DNA of 32,595 bases, from positions 1-32,595 of the forward strand of contig CAZMRW010000046.1 in NCBI GenBank assembly GCA_964568805.1. The letters run 5' to 3'. The notes under the pieces were generated by a model. The model saw only the letters and a program-made list of their open reading frames with translations, was not told the DNA's origin and made no database searches. Origin of the DNA: CAZMRW01 sp964568805. Lineage in GTDB: Bacteria; Pseudomonadota; Gammaproteobacteria; Methylococcales; Methylomonadaceae. The position numbers were made by a program, and so were the translations under genes. Position 1 is the stretch's first letter; every line of letters starts with the position of its first letter. Shown here one piece after another: positions 10,850 to 18,633 of the stretch.

Positions 10850-12199
10850 GTGCTTATCGACACTCCTGATACCATCGCAGCAATTGCCACACCGCCGGGA
10901 AATGGCGGTGTCGGCATCATCCGGATTTCGGGCGCATTAGTTTTACAAATCGCCCGGCAGCTCCAGCACAAACCCTTAACTCCCCGATTAGCCCAATATT
11001 GCGCCTTCAGAGATGCCGATGACTCGGTGATCGATTCGGGCATCAGCCTTTATTTTCCGGCGCCCCATTCCTATACCGGCGAAGACGTGCTGGAACTGCA
11101 GGCGCATGGCGGATCGGTCGTCATGGATATGCTGTTGCGCCGGGTGCTGGCGCTGGGCGCCAGGCTCGCCAAGCCCGGCGAATTTACCGAACGCGCTTTC
11201 CTGAACGACAAACTGGACCTCGCGCAGGCCGAGGCGGTTGCCGACCTGATCGAAAGCAGCACCGAACAATCGGTGCGCTCCGCGCAGAAATCGATGCAGG
11301 GCGTCTTTTCCAGTCATATCAACGAACTGGTGGCCGAGCTGACCGAGCTTAGAATCTATGTCGAAGCCGCGATCGATTTTGTCGATGAAGAGATCGATTT
11401 TTTGAGCGACGGCGTCGTCGAAAACCGCATCGTCAGCCTGCTGCAGAAACTCGAGCGCATACAGCTTACCGCGCAGCAGGGCCGGCTATTGCGAGACGGC
11501 ATGACCGTCGTGCTGGCGGGCAAACCCAACGCCGGCAAATCCAGCCTGCTCAACGCGCTGGCCGGCCATGAAGCCGCGATCGTCACCGATATCGCCGGCA
11601 CCACCCGGGATGTGCTCAGGGAACGCATCCAGCTCGACGGCATGCCGCTGCATATCATCGATACCGCTGGACTCAGGGAAGACAGCGACAATGCCATCGA
11701 ACAGGAAGGCATCCGCCGGGCCCGCGAAGAGATCGGCAAAGCCGATCGGGTCTTGCTGCTGATCGACGCCAGGGAAGCCGGCGCCGAGCCGATCCTGGAA
11801 ACCTTGCCGGCCAACATCCCGGTCACCGAGGTCTACAATAAAATCGACCTGCTCGACAGGTCGCCATCGATCACCGAAATGGACCGCGGGACGACCATCT
11901 ACCTGTCCGTTAAAACCGGCGACGGCATGGATTTGCTAAAACAGCACCTGAAGCACAGCGTCGGCTTTACCGACGCCACCGATGACGTTTTCATCGCCCG
12001 CAGACGGCACCTGGAAGCCTTGAGGCAGGGCCATGAGTTCGTCCAGAATGCCTTGACTCAACTGCAAGTCAGCCAGGCGGGCGAACTGGTCGCCGAAGAG
12101 CTCAGACAAGCCCAGAATTGCCTTGCCGAAATCACCGGCCAATTCAGCTCGGATGATTTGCTGGGGAAAATATTTTCCAGTTTCTGTATCGGCAAGTGA
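10850..12199 (+). CDS. mnmE: tRNA uridine-5-carboxymethylaminomethyl(34) synthesis GTPase MnmE
   Basis: MnmE works with MnmG to modify the wobble uridine U34 of certain tRNAs. The 449-residue frame starts at GTG 10850 (DTIAAIATPPGNGGVGIIRISG), the folate-binding N-terminal domain. The GTPase domain sits inside a helical domain. Its G1 motif is GKPNAGKSS near 224-232, followed by the DIAGTTRD switch region, G3 as DTAGLRED, and G4 as NKIDLL. The C-terminus is FCIGK, with the cysteine and basic end required in the family. The SD is weak, and the gene is probably read from the rpmH promoter. The DNA just after its stop changes from housekeeping to restriction-modification genes. Confidence 0.97.
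   Translation: MLIDTPDTIAAIATPPGNGGVGIIRISGALVLQIARQLQHKPLTPRLAQYCAFRDADDSVIDSGISLYFPAPHSYTGEDVLELQAHGGSVVMDMLLRRVLALGARLAKPGEFTERAFLNDKLDLAQAEAVADLIESSTEQSVRSAQKSMQGVFSSHINELVAELTELRIYVEAAIDFVDEEIDFLSDGVVENRIVSLLQKLERIQLTAQQGRLLRDGMTVVLAGKPNAGKSSLLNALAGHEAAIVTDIAGTTRDVLRERIQLDGMPLHIIDTAGLREDSDNAIEQEGIRRAREEIGKADRVLLLIDAREAGAEPILETLPANIPVTEVYNKIDLLDRSPSITEMDRGTTIYLSVKTGDGMDLLKQHLKHSVGFTDATDDVFIARRRHLEALRQGHEFVQNALTQLQVSQAGELVAEELRQAQNCLAEITGQFSSDDLLGKIFSSFCIGK
12182..12199 (+). other. mnmE 3' end, candidate island attachment site
   Basis: The last 18 bases of mnmE, TTCTGTATCGGCAAGTGA, encode FCIGK-stop. In Salmonella the matching 3' end of trmE/thdF (mnmE) is the attB site of Salmonella genomic island 1. 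The sequence here differs at three third-position or stop-codon bases from the Salmonella site as I remember it. It is followed at once by a restriction-modification operon. No second copy was found in the window, so the assignment rests on location and similarity only. Confidence 0.35.
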
Positions 12200-12281
12200 T
12201 GTATTCTCTCCCTGCTTTAATATCCTATGTCGGGGAATTAAACAATCTCTAAATAATCCGGTAATTTCCTTGGTAAAAAAC

Positions 12282-15128
12282 ATGAAGATGGCTATTATGC
12301 AATTTTCATTAACAGATAGTTTCATGGCATTAGAACCCGCGGCAAGGAAAATCATTGATCGGCTATTGGAAGCGGCAGGCTGGCTGATTTTTGATCATGA
12401 CAAAACCAATATTTATGCTGCGCGCGGTATCGCCATTCGGGAATTCCCTTTAAAACCGGGGTACGGTTTTGCCGACTATCTGCTTTATATCGATGGCAAA
12501 GCGGCTGGCGTGATTGAGGCCAAAAAAGCAGGCACCACCTTAAGGGGGGTGGAAATTCAATCGAAGCAATATAACGAAGGTCTGCCGGAAGCGTTGCCAT
12601 CCTGGGCGCATCCTTTGCCTTTCGCGTATGAATCCACCGGTATTGAAACCCACTTCACCAATGGTCTGGACCCAAAGCCGCGCGCACGGGATGTATTTGC
12701 GTTCCATCGGCCTGAACAACTTGCGAATTGGCTAAATAGCCCTAAAGACAAAATAGCCGATAATTCTCCAGGCTATTTTCTGCAAGGCAGAACCTTTTTA
12801 GCGCGCATGCAGCAGATTCCAGTGTTAATGGAAAACGGCTTGTGGCCAGCGCAAATCCAGGCCATCAAAAATTTAGAGCAGTCCCTGGCGGTCAATAGAC
12901 CCCGCGCCCTGGTGCAAATGGCAACCGGTTCGGGCAAGTCGTTTACCGCCATTAACCTGGCCTATCGCCTGATCAAGTTCGGCGGTGCAAAGCGGGTGCT
13001 GTTTTTAGTCGATCGAGGTAACCTGGGCGATCAGACCTTAAAGGAATTTCAGCAATATCAATCGCCCTACAACAACTTTAAATTTAGCGAGGAATACATA
13101 GTCCAGCGCTTAAATTCCAATGCCCTGGATGATTCGTCCCGGGTGTGCATCTGCACGATACAGCGCATGTATTCGATGCTGAAAGGTAAAGAACTGACTG
13201 AAGACGAAGACGAAACATCTACTGAAGAACTTGCAGCACTTTTTAAAAAACCGCCGCCTTTAGAGTACAACCCTGCCATTCCGATTGAAACCTTCGACAT
13301 CATTCTGATTGATGAATGCCATCGTTCCATTTATAACCTATGGGCGCAGGTTTTAGAGTATTTTGATGCCTACCTTATCGGCTTGACTGCCACGCCTAAT
13401 AAACAAACCTTCGGTTACTTCAATCAAAATCTGGTGATGGAATACAGCCACGATCAAGCCGTCGCTGACGGCGTTAATGTTCCGTTTGATGTGTACAATA
13501 TTCGCACCAGAATAACCAGGGACGGCAGTACCGTTGAAGCCGGTTATTCCGTCCAGAAACAGCATCGTGAAACTCGCGAAAAACGCTGGGAACAACTGGA
13601 TGAAGACTTTAACTACCAAGCCGGCCAGCTTGACCGCGAGGTCACAACCAAAGACCAGATTCGCACAGTCCTGCAAACGTTCCGTGATAAAGCCTTACCC
13701 GAAACCTTCCCGCACAGAACCTGGGTGCCGAAAACCTTAATCTTTGCCAAAGACGATAACCACGCCGAAAATATTGTTGAAATGGTGCGGGAAGTGTTCG
13801 ATGAGGGCAACGAGTTTGTACAAAAAATCACCTATAAAACCAGCGGTAAAAATCCCAAAGAGCTGATCAAGGCCTTTCGCACCAGTCCCATGCCGCGCAT
13901 TGCCGTAACCGTGGATATGATCGCTACCGGCACCGATATTAAATCGGTTGAAATCGTTTTTTTTATGCGACCGGTCAATTCTCGCGGCTATTTCGACCAG
14001 ATGAAAGGCCGCGGTGTACGGATCATTAACCCCGACGATTTAACGGCGGTCACTCCCGATGCCCCCTATAAGGACCATTTCGTTATTATTGATGCCGTAG
14101 GCGTATGCGAAGCCACTAAAACCGATTCCAAAACACTTGAACAGCAACGTCATGTGCCCTTGGATAAATTGTTACAGGCCGCAGGTCTCGGCACTACCGA
14201 AACTGAAGCCTTAACCAGTTTGGCCGGAAGACTGGCAAGGCTGGAGCACCGCATCATTCCCGCTGAAGCCAAACAAATCCGGGAGGTATCAGGTGGGCTT
14301 GATCTTAAAACATTAAGCCGCCAATTGATCGACTCCATTAATCCGGACCGGCATCTGGAACGGGCGCAACAACTCGCAGGCCAGGAACAACCGGATGAAC
14401 AGTTCATTCGGCAGACTGCCCTGGAATTAATGCGCGAAGCTTGCAAGCCCTTTGCGAGTGCGGAACTCCGCCATTTATTGGCCGGGCTGGGTAAAAAAGA
14501 AGAAATCGTCATCGATACAGTCAGCAAGGACGAACTGACGGAAGCCGGTTTCAGTCAGGCGGCCAGGGAAAAAGCCTTGGGACTTGTGCAAACCTTTGAG
14601 CATTATATCCGAGAACACAAAGACGAAATCACCGCCTTGCAGATACTGTTTAATCGGCCTTATGCTGCACGTCTGCAGTTAAAGGAAATCAAGGAGCTGG
14701 CCGAGCATATCAATAAGCCGCCGTATCATCTGACCGAGGATAAACTCTGGCAGGCCTACGCCACGCTGGAACAAAGCAAAGTCAAAGGAGCCTCGAACCG
14801 TCATATCCTGACCGATCTGGTATCCCTGGTGCGCTTCGCGATGCATCAGGATAATGAACTGGTGCCCTTTCCTGAGCGCGTGCGGGCCAACTTCAACGGC
14901 TGGCTGGCTCAGCAGCAAAATCAGGGCAAAACCTTTACCGCGCAGCAAATAGGCTGGCTGGAAAAAATACGCGACCATATCGCCGGAAGTTTGTCGGTGG
15001 ATGTGGAGGATTTTGACTATGCGCCGTTCGATCAGGCCGGCGGCCTGGGGGCATTTTACGAAGCGTTTGGAGATGATTATGCGACGATGATTGATGAATT
15101 GAATCGGGTTTTGGTGGGTTGGGATTGA
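12282..15128 (+). CDS. hsdR: Type I restriction enzyme, R subunit (translocase and nuclease)
   Basis: HsdR is the motor and nuclease subunit of a type I restriction-modification complex. With HsdM and HsdS it pumps unmodified foreign DNA and cuts it. From ATG 12282 the product is 948 residues. The N-terminal nuclease core has the D-(x)n-ExK pattern around FADYLLYIDGKAAGVIEAKK (about 64-83). The SF2 helicase motifs follow: MATGSGKS near 213-220 (Walker A), LIDECHRS near 342-349 (DECH box), GLTATP near 366, and the motif V/VI region with TGTDIKSVEIVFFMRP and QMKGRGVR near 550-580. A C-terminal helical region for complex assembly completes it. It resembles the EcoEI-like R type. The start is uncertain: ATGs at 12288, 12297 and 12324 are also open, and no SD decides between them. 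The frame is unbroken. Confidence 0.95.
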   Translation: MKMAIMQFSLTDSFMALEPAARKIIDRLLEAAGWLIFDHDKTNIYAARGIAIREFPLKPGYGFADYLLYIDGKAAGVIEAKKAGTTLRGVEIQSKQYNEGLPEALPSWAHPLPFAYESTGIETHFTNGLDPKPRARDVFAFHRPEQLANWLNSPKDKIADNSPGYFLQGRTFLARMQQIPVLMENGLWPAQIQAIKNLEQSLAVNRPRALVQMATGSGKSFTAINLAYRLIKFGGAKRVLFLVDRGNLGDQTLKEFQQYQSPYNNFKFSEEYIVQRLNSNALDDSSRVCICTIQRMYSMLKGKELTEDEDETSTEELAALFKKPPPLEYNPAIPIETFDIILIDECHRSIYNLWAQVLEYFDAYLIGLTATPNKQTFGYFNQNLVMEYSHDQAVADGVNVPFDVYNIRTRITRDGSTVEAGYSVQKQHRETREKRWEQLDEDFNYQAGQLDREVTTKDQIRTVLQTFRDKALPETFPHRTWVPKTLIFAKDDNHAENIVEMVREVFDEGNEFVQKITYKTSGKNPKELIKAFRTSPMPRIAVTVDMIATGTDIKSVEIVFFMRPVNSRGYFDQMKGRGVRIINPDDLTAVTPDAPYKDHFVIIDAVGVCEATKTDSKTLEQQRHVPLDKLLQAAGLGTTETEALTSLAGRLARLEHRIIPAEAKQIREVSGGLDLKTLSRQLIDSINPDRHLERAQQLAGQEQPDEQFIRQTALELMREACKPFASAELRHLLAGLGKKEEIVIDTVSKDELTEAGFSQAAREKALGLVQTFEHYIREHKDEITALQILFNRPYAARLQLKEIKELAEHINKPPYHLTEDKLWQAYATLEQSKVKGASNRHILTDLVSLVRFAMHQDNELVPFPERVRANFNGWLAQQQNQGKTFTAQQIGWLEKIRDHIAGSLSVDVEDFDYAPFDQAGGLGAFYEAFGDDYATMIDELNRVLVGWD

Positions 15129-15152
15129 ATGATGACGGATCAAGAGAACAGG
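15111..15152 (+). repeat. Direct repeat, copy 1 (hsdR 3' end)
   Basis: This stretch spans the hsdR stop codon and continues with ATGATGACGGATCAAGAG. It matches 15281-15321 at about 80 percent over 41 bases, including the near-identical start ATGATG(A)(C/T)GGATCAAGAGAA. A 57-codon frame opens at 15129 with MMTDQEN, like the hsdS N-terminus MMMDQEN. It runs through the palindromic element to a TGA at 15300-15302 that overlaps the present hsdS start. It looks like an old hsdS start region left behind by a duplication. Confidence 0.7.
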
Positions 15153-15166
15153 TTTTCGACCGGTTT

Positions 15167-15269
15167 ATCGTTCCCACGCTTCGGCGTGGGAATGCCGCCG
15201 GTGACGCTCCTGCGTCACGCAACGCGGGAGCGTTGCAGTATGCGTTCCCACACAGAGCGTGGGAACGAT
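15167..15269. repeat. 103-bp palindromic intergenic element with 13-bp terminal inverted repeats
   Basis: The ends are perfect inverted repeats (ATCGTTCCCACGC at 15167-15179 and its complement at 15257-15269). Inside there are several smaller hairpins: TTCCCACGC/GCGTGGGAA with a TTCG loop, GTGACGC/GCGTCAC, and GCAACGC/GCGTTGC. The layout is that of a small non-autonomous palindromic repeat (REP/MITE-like). Sequences of the type CGTTCCCACGC...GCGTGGGAACG occur as dispersed intergenic repeats in many proteobacteria. It lies in the hsdR-hsdS gap and could fold in the operon mRNA. Confidence 0.85.
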
Positions 15270-15280
15270 GACATCGAGTT

Positions 15281-15321
15281 TGTGTGGGTTGAAAATAAAT
15301 GATGATGGATCAAGAGAATGG
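15281..15321 (+). repeat. Direct repeat, copy 2 (hsdS 5' end)
   Basis: This is the second copy of the duplication described for 15111-15152. It includes the TGTGGGTTGAAAATAA lead-in and the hsdS start codons. The two copies bracket the palindromic element. With about 20 percent divergence between copies, the duplication is not recent, or the copies have drifted under different constraint. Confidence 0.7.
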
Positions 15322-16804
15322 ATTGCCGGATGGATGGCTGATTGTAACTTTAGGCGATATTGCCAGTGTAATAGGAGGCGGCACACCAAGCTCGAAAGAA
15401 CCGGATAATTTTGAGGACGGTACAATTCCTTGGATTACCCCAGCAGACCTTTCAGGTTACTCAGATAAATATATTTCTCACGGAAAGCGGTTTATTACAG
15501 AAAAAGGACTAAAAGAATCATCCGCTCGTATTATGCTGGCGGGCACGGTCTTATTTACTTCTCGTGCACCCATTGGGTATGTGGCGATAGCCAAAAATGA
15601 AATTTGTACAAACCAAGGATTTAAAAGTTTTGTCATCAATAATAAAAATATCGCTTTGTCCGATTATGTATATTGGTGGTTGAAAGGTAATAAAGATTTA
15701 GCGGAAAGTTATGCCAGTGGCACCACTTTCCTAGAGTTATCAGGAGCCAAGGCTAAACAATTACCCATTCATCTCGCACCACTCCCCGAACAACACCGCA
15801 TCGTAGCCGAAATCGAAAAGCAATTCTCCCGGCTCGATGAAGCGGTGGCCGGATTGAAACGCATCCAGGCCAACCTGAAGCGATACCGGGCCTCGGTTTT
15901 AAAAGCCGCCGTGGAAGGCAGGCTGACTGCCGAATGGCGCAAACAGCACCCCTACACCGAACCCGCCGAACAGCTATTGCAGCGCATCTTAAATGAACGC
16001 CGCGCGCACTGGGAACATGCCGAACTGGAAAAAATGCAGGCCGCAGGCAAGCCGCCTAAGGATGAGCTATGGAAGCACAAATACAAAGAACCTGCTAAGC
16101 CGGATGTATCGGGCTTGCCAGCATTGCCGGAGGGGTGGGTTTGGGCGAATGTTAATTACGTAATAGATGAGCCAAAATATGGAACTTCAAAAAAATGCTC
16201 ATACGAAAGCCCAGGAATTGCTGTTTTAAGAATACCGAATATTATTGCAGGATCAATCGATGTTACAGATTTGAAATATGCTGTTTTTAGTGAAGAGGAA
16301 ATAAAAGCATATTCATTAAATGAAGGTGATATTTTAATAATTCGGTCTAATGGTAGTATTTCTATTGTCGGCAAATGTGCGCTTGTTACAAAAAAAGAAG
16401 AAAAATACTTGTATGCAGGTTATTTAATAAGGCTTAGGCCGTATCAAAATATTAATAGTAAGTATTTATTAAACTGTTTTTACTCAAGCTTCTTAAGAAA
16501 CCAAATTGAGGATAAAGCAAAATCCACCAGTGGAGTTAATAACATCAATGCAAATGAATTGAAAAGTTTGGTAATTCCTATTTGTACCTTAGACGAACAA
16601 ACCCAAATCGTCTCAGAAGTCGAACGCCGCCTATCAATCGCCGATGAAGTCGAGCAACAAATCAACATTAATCTGAAACGTGCCGAGCGGCTGCGCCAAT
16701 CGATCTTAAAAAAAGCCTTTAGCGGCAGATTGGTTCCGCAAGACCCTGACGATGAACCCGCTAGCGTGTTGCTGGAAAAAATAAAGCAGGCACAATGCGC
16801 ATGA
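15299..16804 (+). CDS. hsdS: Type I restriction enzyme, S subunit (DNA specificity)
   Basis: HsdS recognises the split DNA target and holds the HsdM and HsdR subunits. The product is 501 residues. The first target recognition domain (about 8-165) opens with LPDGWLIVTLGDIASVIGGG and ends in LAPLPEQHRIVAEIE. A helical spacer follows (FSRLDEAVAGLKRIQANLKRYRASVLKAAVEGRL). The second domain (about 270-440) opens with LPALPEGWVWANVNYVI and ends in CTLDEQTQIVSEVERRL, then the second spacer helix RAERLRQSILKKAFSGRLV. Both recognition domains are clearly A+T richer than the spacers, most of all 16140-16610, which fits domain exchange by recombination. Three consecutive ATGs (15299, 15302, 15305) can serve as start. 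The stop overlaps the next gene. Confidence 0.95.
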   Translation: MMMDQENGLPDGWLIVTLGDIASVIGGGTPSSKEPDNFEDGTIPWITPADLSGYSDKYISHGKRFITEKGLKESSARIMLAGTVLFTSRAPIGYVAIAKNEICTNQGFKSFVINNKNIALSDYVYWWLKGNKDLAESYASGTTFLELSGAKAKQLPIHLAPLPEQHRIVAEIEKQFSRLDEAVAGLKRIQANLKRYRASVLKAAVEGRLTAEWRKQHPYTEPAEQLLQRILNERRAHWEHAELEKMQAAGKPPKDELWKHKYKEPAKPDVSGLPALPEGWVWANVNYVIDEPKYGTSKKCSYESPGIAVLRIPNIIAGSIDVTDLKYAVFSEEEIKAYSLNEGDILIIRSNGSISIVGKCALVTKKEEKYLYAGYLIRLRPYQNINSKYLLNCFYSSFLRNQIEDKAKSTSGVNNINANELKSLVIPICTLDEQTQIVSEVERRLSIADEVEQQININLKRAERLRQSILKKAFSGRLVPQDPDDEPASVLLEKIKQAQCA

Positions 16805-18633
16805 CCGAAGCGGAATTGTTGAACCTGCTCGACCTCGGCGAAGACCAGGAAATTGAATTCAAATCAGCCGAAGGCGGGTTGCCTATATCTATCTGGGGAA
16901 CGGTTTCGTCATTCGCCAATACCGAAGGTGGTTATCTGGTTTTAGGTGTGCAGGAAAAACACGGCCAATGGCAACTTGCCGGTATCAAAAATCCGGAAGC
17001 ACAACGCAAAGCTTTTTGGGATTGCCATAACGACGCCAAAAAACTTAGCACGCCGCTGTGTCAGGAAGACGATGTGCAAATCATAACGGTACAGGACAAG
17101 CAATTGTTATTGATCCGCATCCCTCAAGCCACGCGTACTCAACGTCCGGTTTATATCAACGGTAATCCGCTTACAGGAACTTTCAAACGCAATTATGAAG
17201 GCGATTACCGTTGCACCGAAACGGAAGTGCGGCAAATGCTGCGCGATGCCGGTGACGAGCCGCAGGATTACAGCATTCTTGAGCATTTCACGATTGATGA
17301 TCTGGATTCCGATACCTTAAAGGCTTATCGCAACCGCTTTGCTTCAAGAGAGCCGGATCATCCCTTTTTAGCGTTGGATAATCAAGGTTTGTTGGAAAAA
17401 CTGGGCGGTTGGCAACGTGACCGTAAAACCCAGCAGGAAGGATTGACTTTAGCAGGGTTGCTGATGTTCGGTCAGGAGCGTGCGTTATTGGATGCCGTGC
17501 CTCGTTATCATGTGGATTATCAGGAACAACTCAGCACAAATCCTGAAACTCGGTGGACTTTTCGCATCACCGTGGATGGAACCTGGGTTCCTAACTTATT
17601 TAATTTTTACTATCGGGTTTATCCACGTTTGGTCAGTAACCTGGCGATTCCGTTTCAATTAGATCATCAATCCGTCAGGCTGGGGGAAACGCATGTTCAT
17701 GAAGCATTGCGAGAAGCCTTGGTTAATACGCTGATTCATGCCGATCATCAATCTTCAAAATCCATTACTGTTATTAAACAAAAGGATAGGTTTATTTTTT
17801 CTAACCCAGGGCGTTTGCGAATTCCCATTGAACGCTTATTTGAAGGTGGTGTGAGTGATCCGCGTAATCCGAATTTGCAAAAAATGTTTCAGATGATTGG
17901 ATTGGGTGAAAAAGCGGGATCCGGTTTTCAAAAAATTCTTAGAGCTTGGAAGGAACAATCCTGGCTGATTCCATTAGTTGAAGAAAAACTGGATTTGGAT
18001 ATGACCCGAGTGGAATTGCCTATCCTGAGTATGATACCGGAACAAGTGGACACGGAGCTTAAAGTCCTGATCGGCGAGGCTTATACCTCATTGACCGAGC
18101 TTGACAGAATGATTTTAGTTTTAGCACACCGCTTTGAAAAAATTAGCAATGTCGATATTAAACATTACCGCAAGGAGCATCCGCGCGAAATCGGTGAGCG
18201 TTTAAAATATTTAGTGCAGCAAGGAATGCTTGTGCCTTCAGGACATGGGCGGGGTATGCGCTATTGCTTGCCTGGCAAAACAATGCCGGATTTGTTTACT
18301 GAAATGGAGCCTAACTCCGAGCATTACGAAAATGACTCCGAGCATTACGGGAACAACTCCGAGCATTACGATAAGAAATTACTTGAGTTGGCTGCGCCAG
18401 TGCGTGAAAAAGGTAAAGCAAACAGAGAGTTGGTTAAAAACACAATTTTACAAGTTTGCTCCGAACATTATCTGGAACTCCGTGCATTATCGACATTACT
18501 GGGCAGAAGCCCGGAAACTATAAGAACCCATTACGTCATTCCGATGGTAGAACAAAAATTGCTGGAACTACGTTACCCCGGACAACTTAATCACCCCAAA
18601 CAAGCCTACAAGACAAGGATAGACAATCAATGA
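16795..18633 (+). CDS. AlbA_2/Schlafen-type ATP-binding protein inside the hsd operon
   Basis: The product is 612 residues (ATG 16795; ATG 16801 gives 610 and an ATGA overlap with hsdS). The N-terminal AlbA_2 (Schlafen) domain covers about 15-135, with DQEIEFKSAEGGLP and the SFANTEGGYLVLGV strand-turn. A GHKL-like ATP-binding domain covers about 300-400: EALREALVNTLIHADHQ (N-box-like), FSNPGRLRIPIERL, and GLGEKAGSGFQKILRAW. Near 507-527 three 7-residue repeats of the form NSEHYEN occur. The C-terminus reads like a winged helix (LRALSTLLGRSPETIRTHYV). Such proteins are annotated as transcriptional regulators or RecG-like helicases but lack helicase motifs here. They often travel with type I restriction genes. 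A regulatory or accessory defence role is inferred. It overlaps hsdS by 10 nt and hsdM by 4 nt. Confidence 0.88.
   Translation: MRMTEAELLNLLDLGEDQEIEFKSAEGGLPISIWGTVSSFANTEGGYLVLGVQEKHGQWQLAGIKNPEAQRKAFWDCHNDAKKLSTPLCQEDDVQIITVQDKQLLLIRIPQATRTQRPVYINGNPLTGTFKRNYEGDYRCTETEVRQMLRDAGDEPQDYSILEHFTIDDLDSDTLKAYRNRFASREPDHPFLALDNQGLLEKLGGWQRDRKTQQEGLTLAGLLMFGQERALLDAVPRYHVDYQEQLSTNPETRWTFRITVDGTWVPNLFNFYYRVYPRLVSNLAIPFQLDHQSVRLGETHVHEALREALVNTLIHADHQSSKSITVIKQKDRFIFSNPGRLRIPIERLFEGGVSDPRNPNLQKMFQMIGLGEKAGSGFQKILRAWKEQSWLIPLVEEKLDLDMTRVELPILSMIPEQVDTELKVLIGEAYTSLTELDRMILVLAHRFEKISNVDIKHYRKEHPREIGERLKYLVQQGMLVPSGHGRGMRYCLPGKTMPDLFTEMEPNSEHYENDSEHYGNNSEHYDKKLLELAAPVREKGKANRELVKNTILQVCSEHYLELRALSTLLGRSPETIRTHYVIPMVEQKLLELRYPGQLNHPKQAYKTRIDNQ
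18313..18375 (+). repeat. 21-bp tandem repeat (three units) coding NSEHYxx
   Basis: Units begin at 18313, 18334 and 18355. Each carries ACTCCGAGCATTACG and differs in the last bases, giving the peptides NSEHYEN, DSEHYGN and NSEHYDK. A lone CSEHYLE follows about 90 nt later. The 21-bp period keeps the frame, so unit number can change without breaking the gene. Confidence 0.9.
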
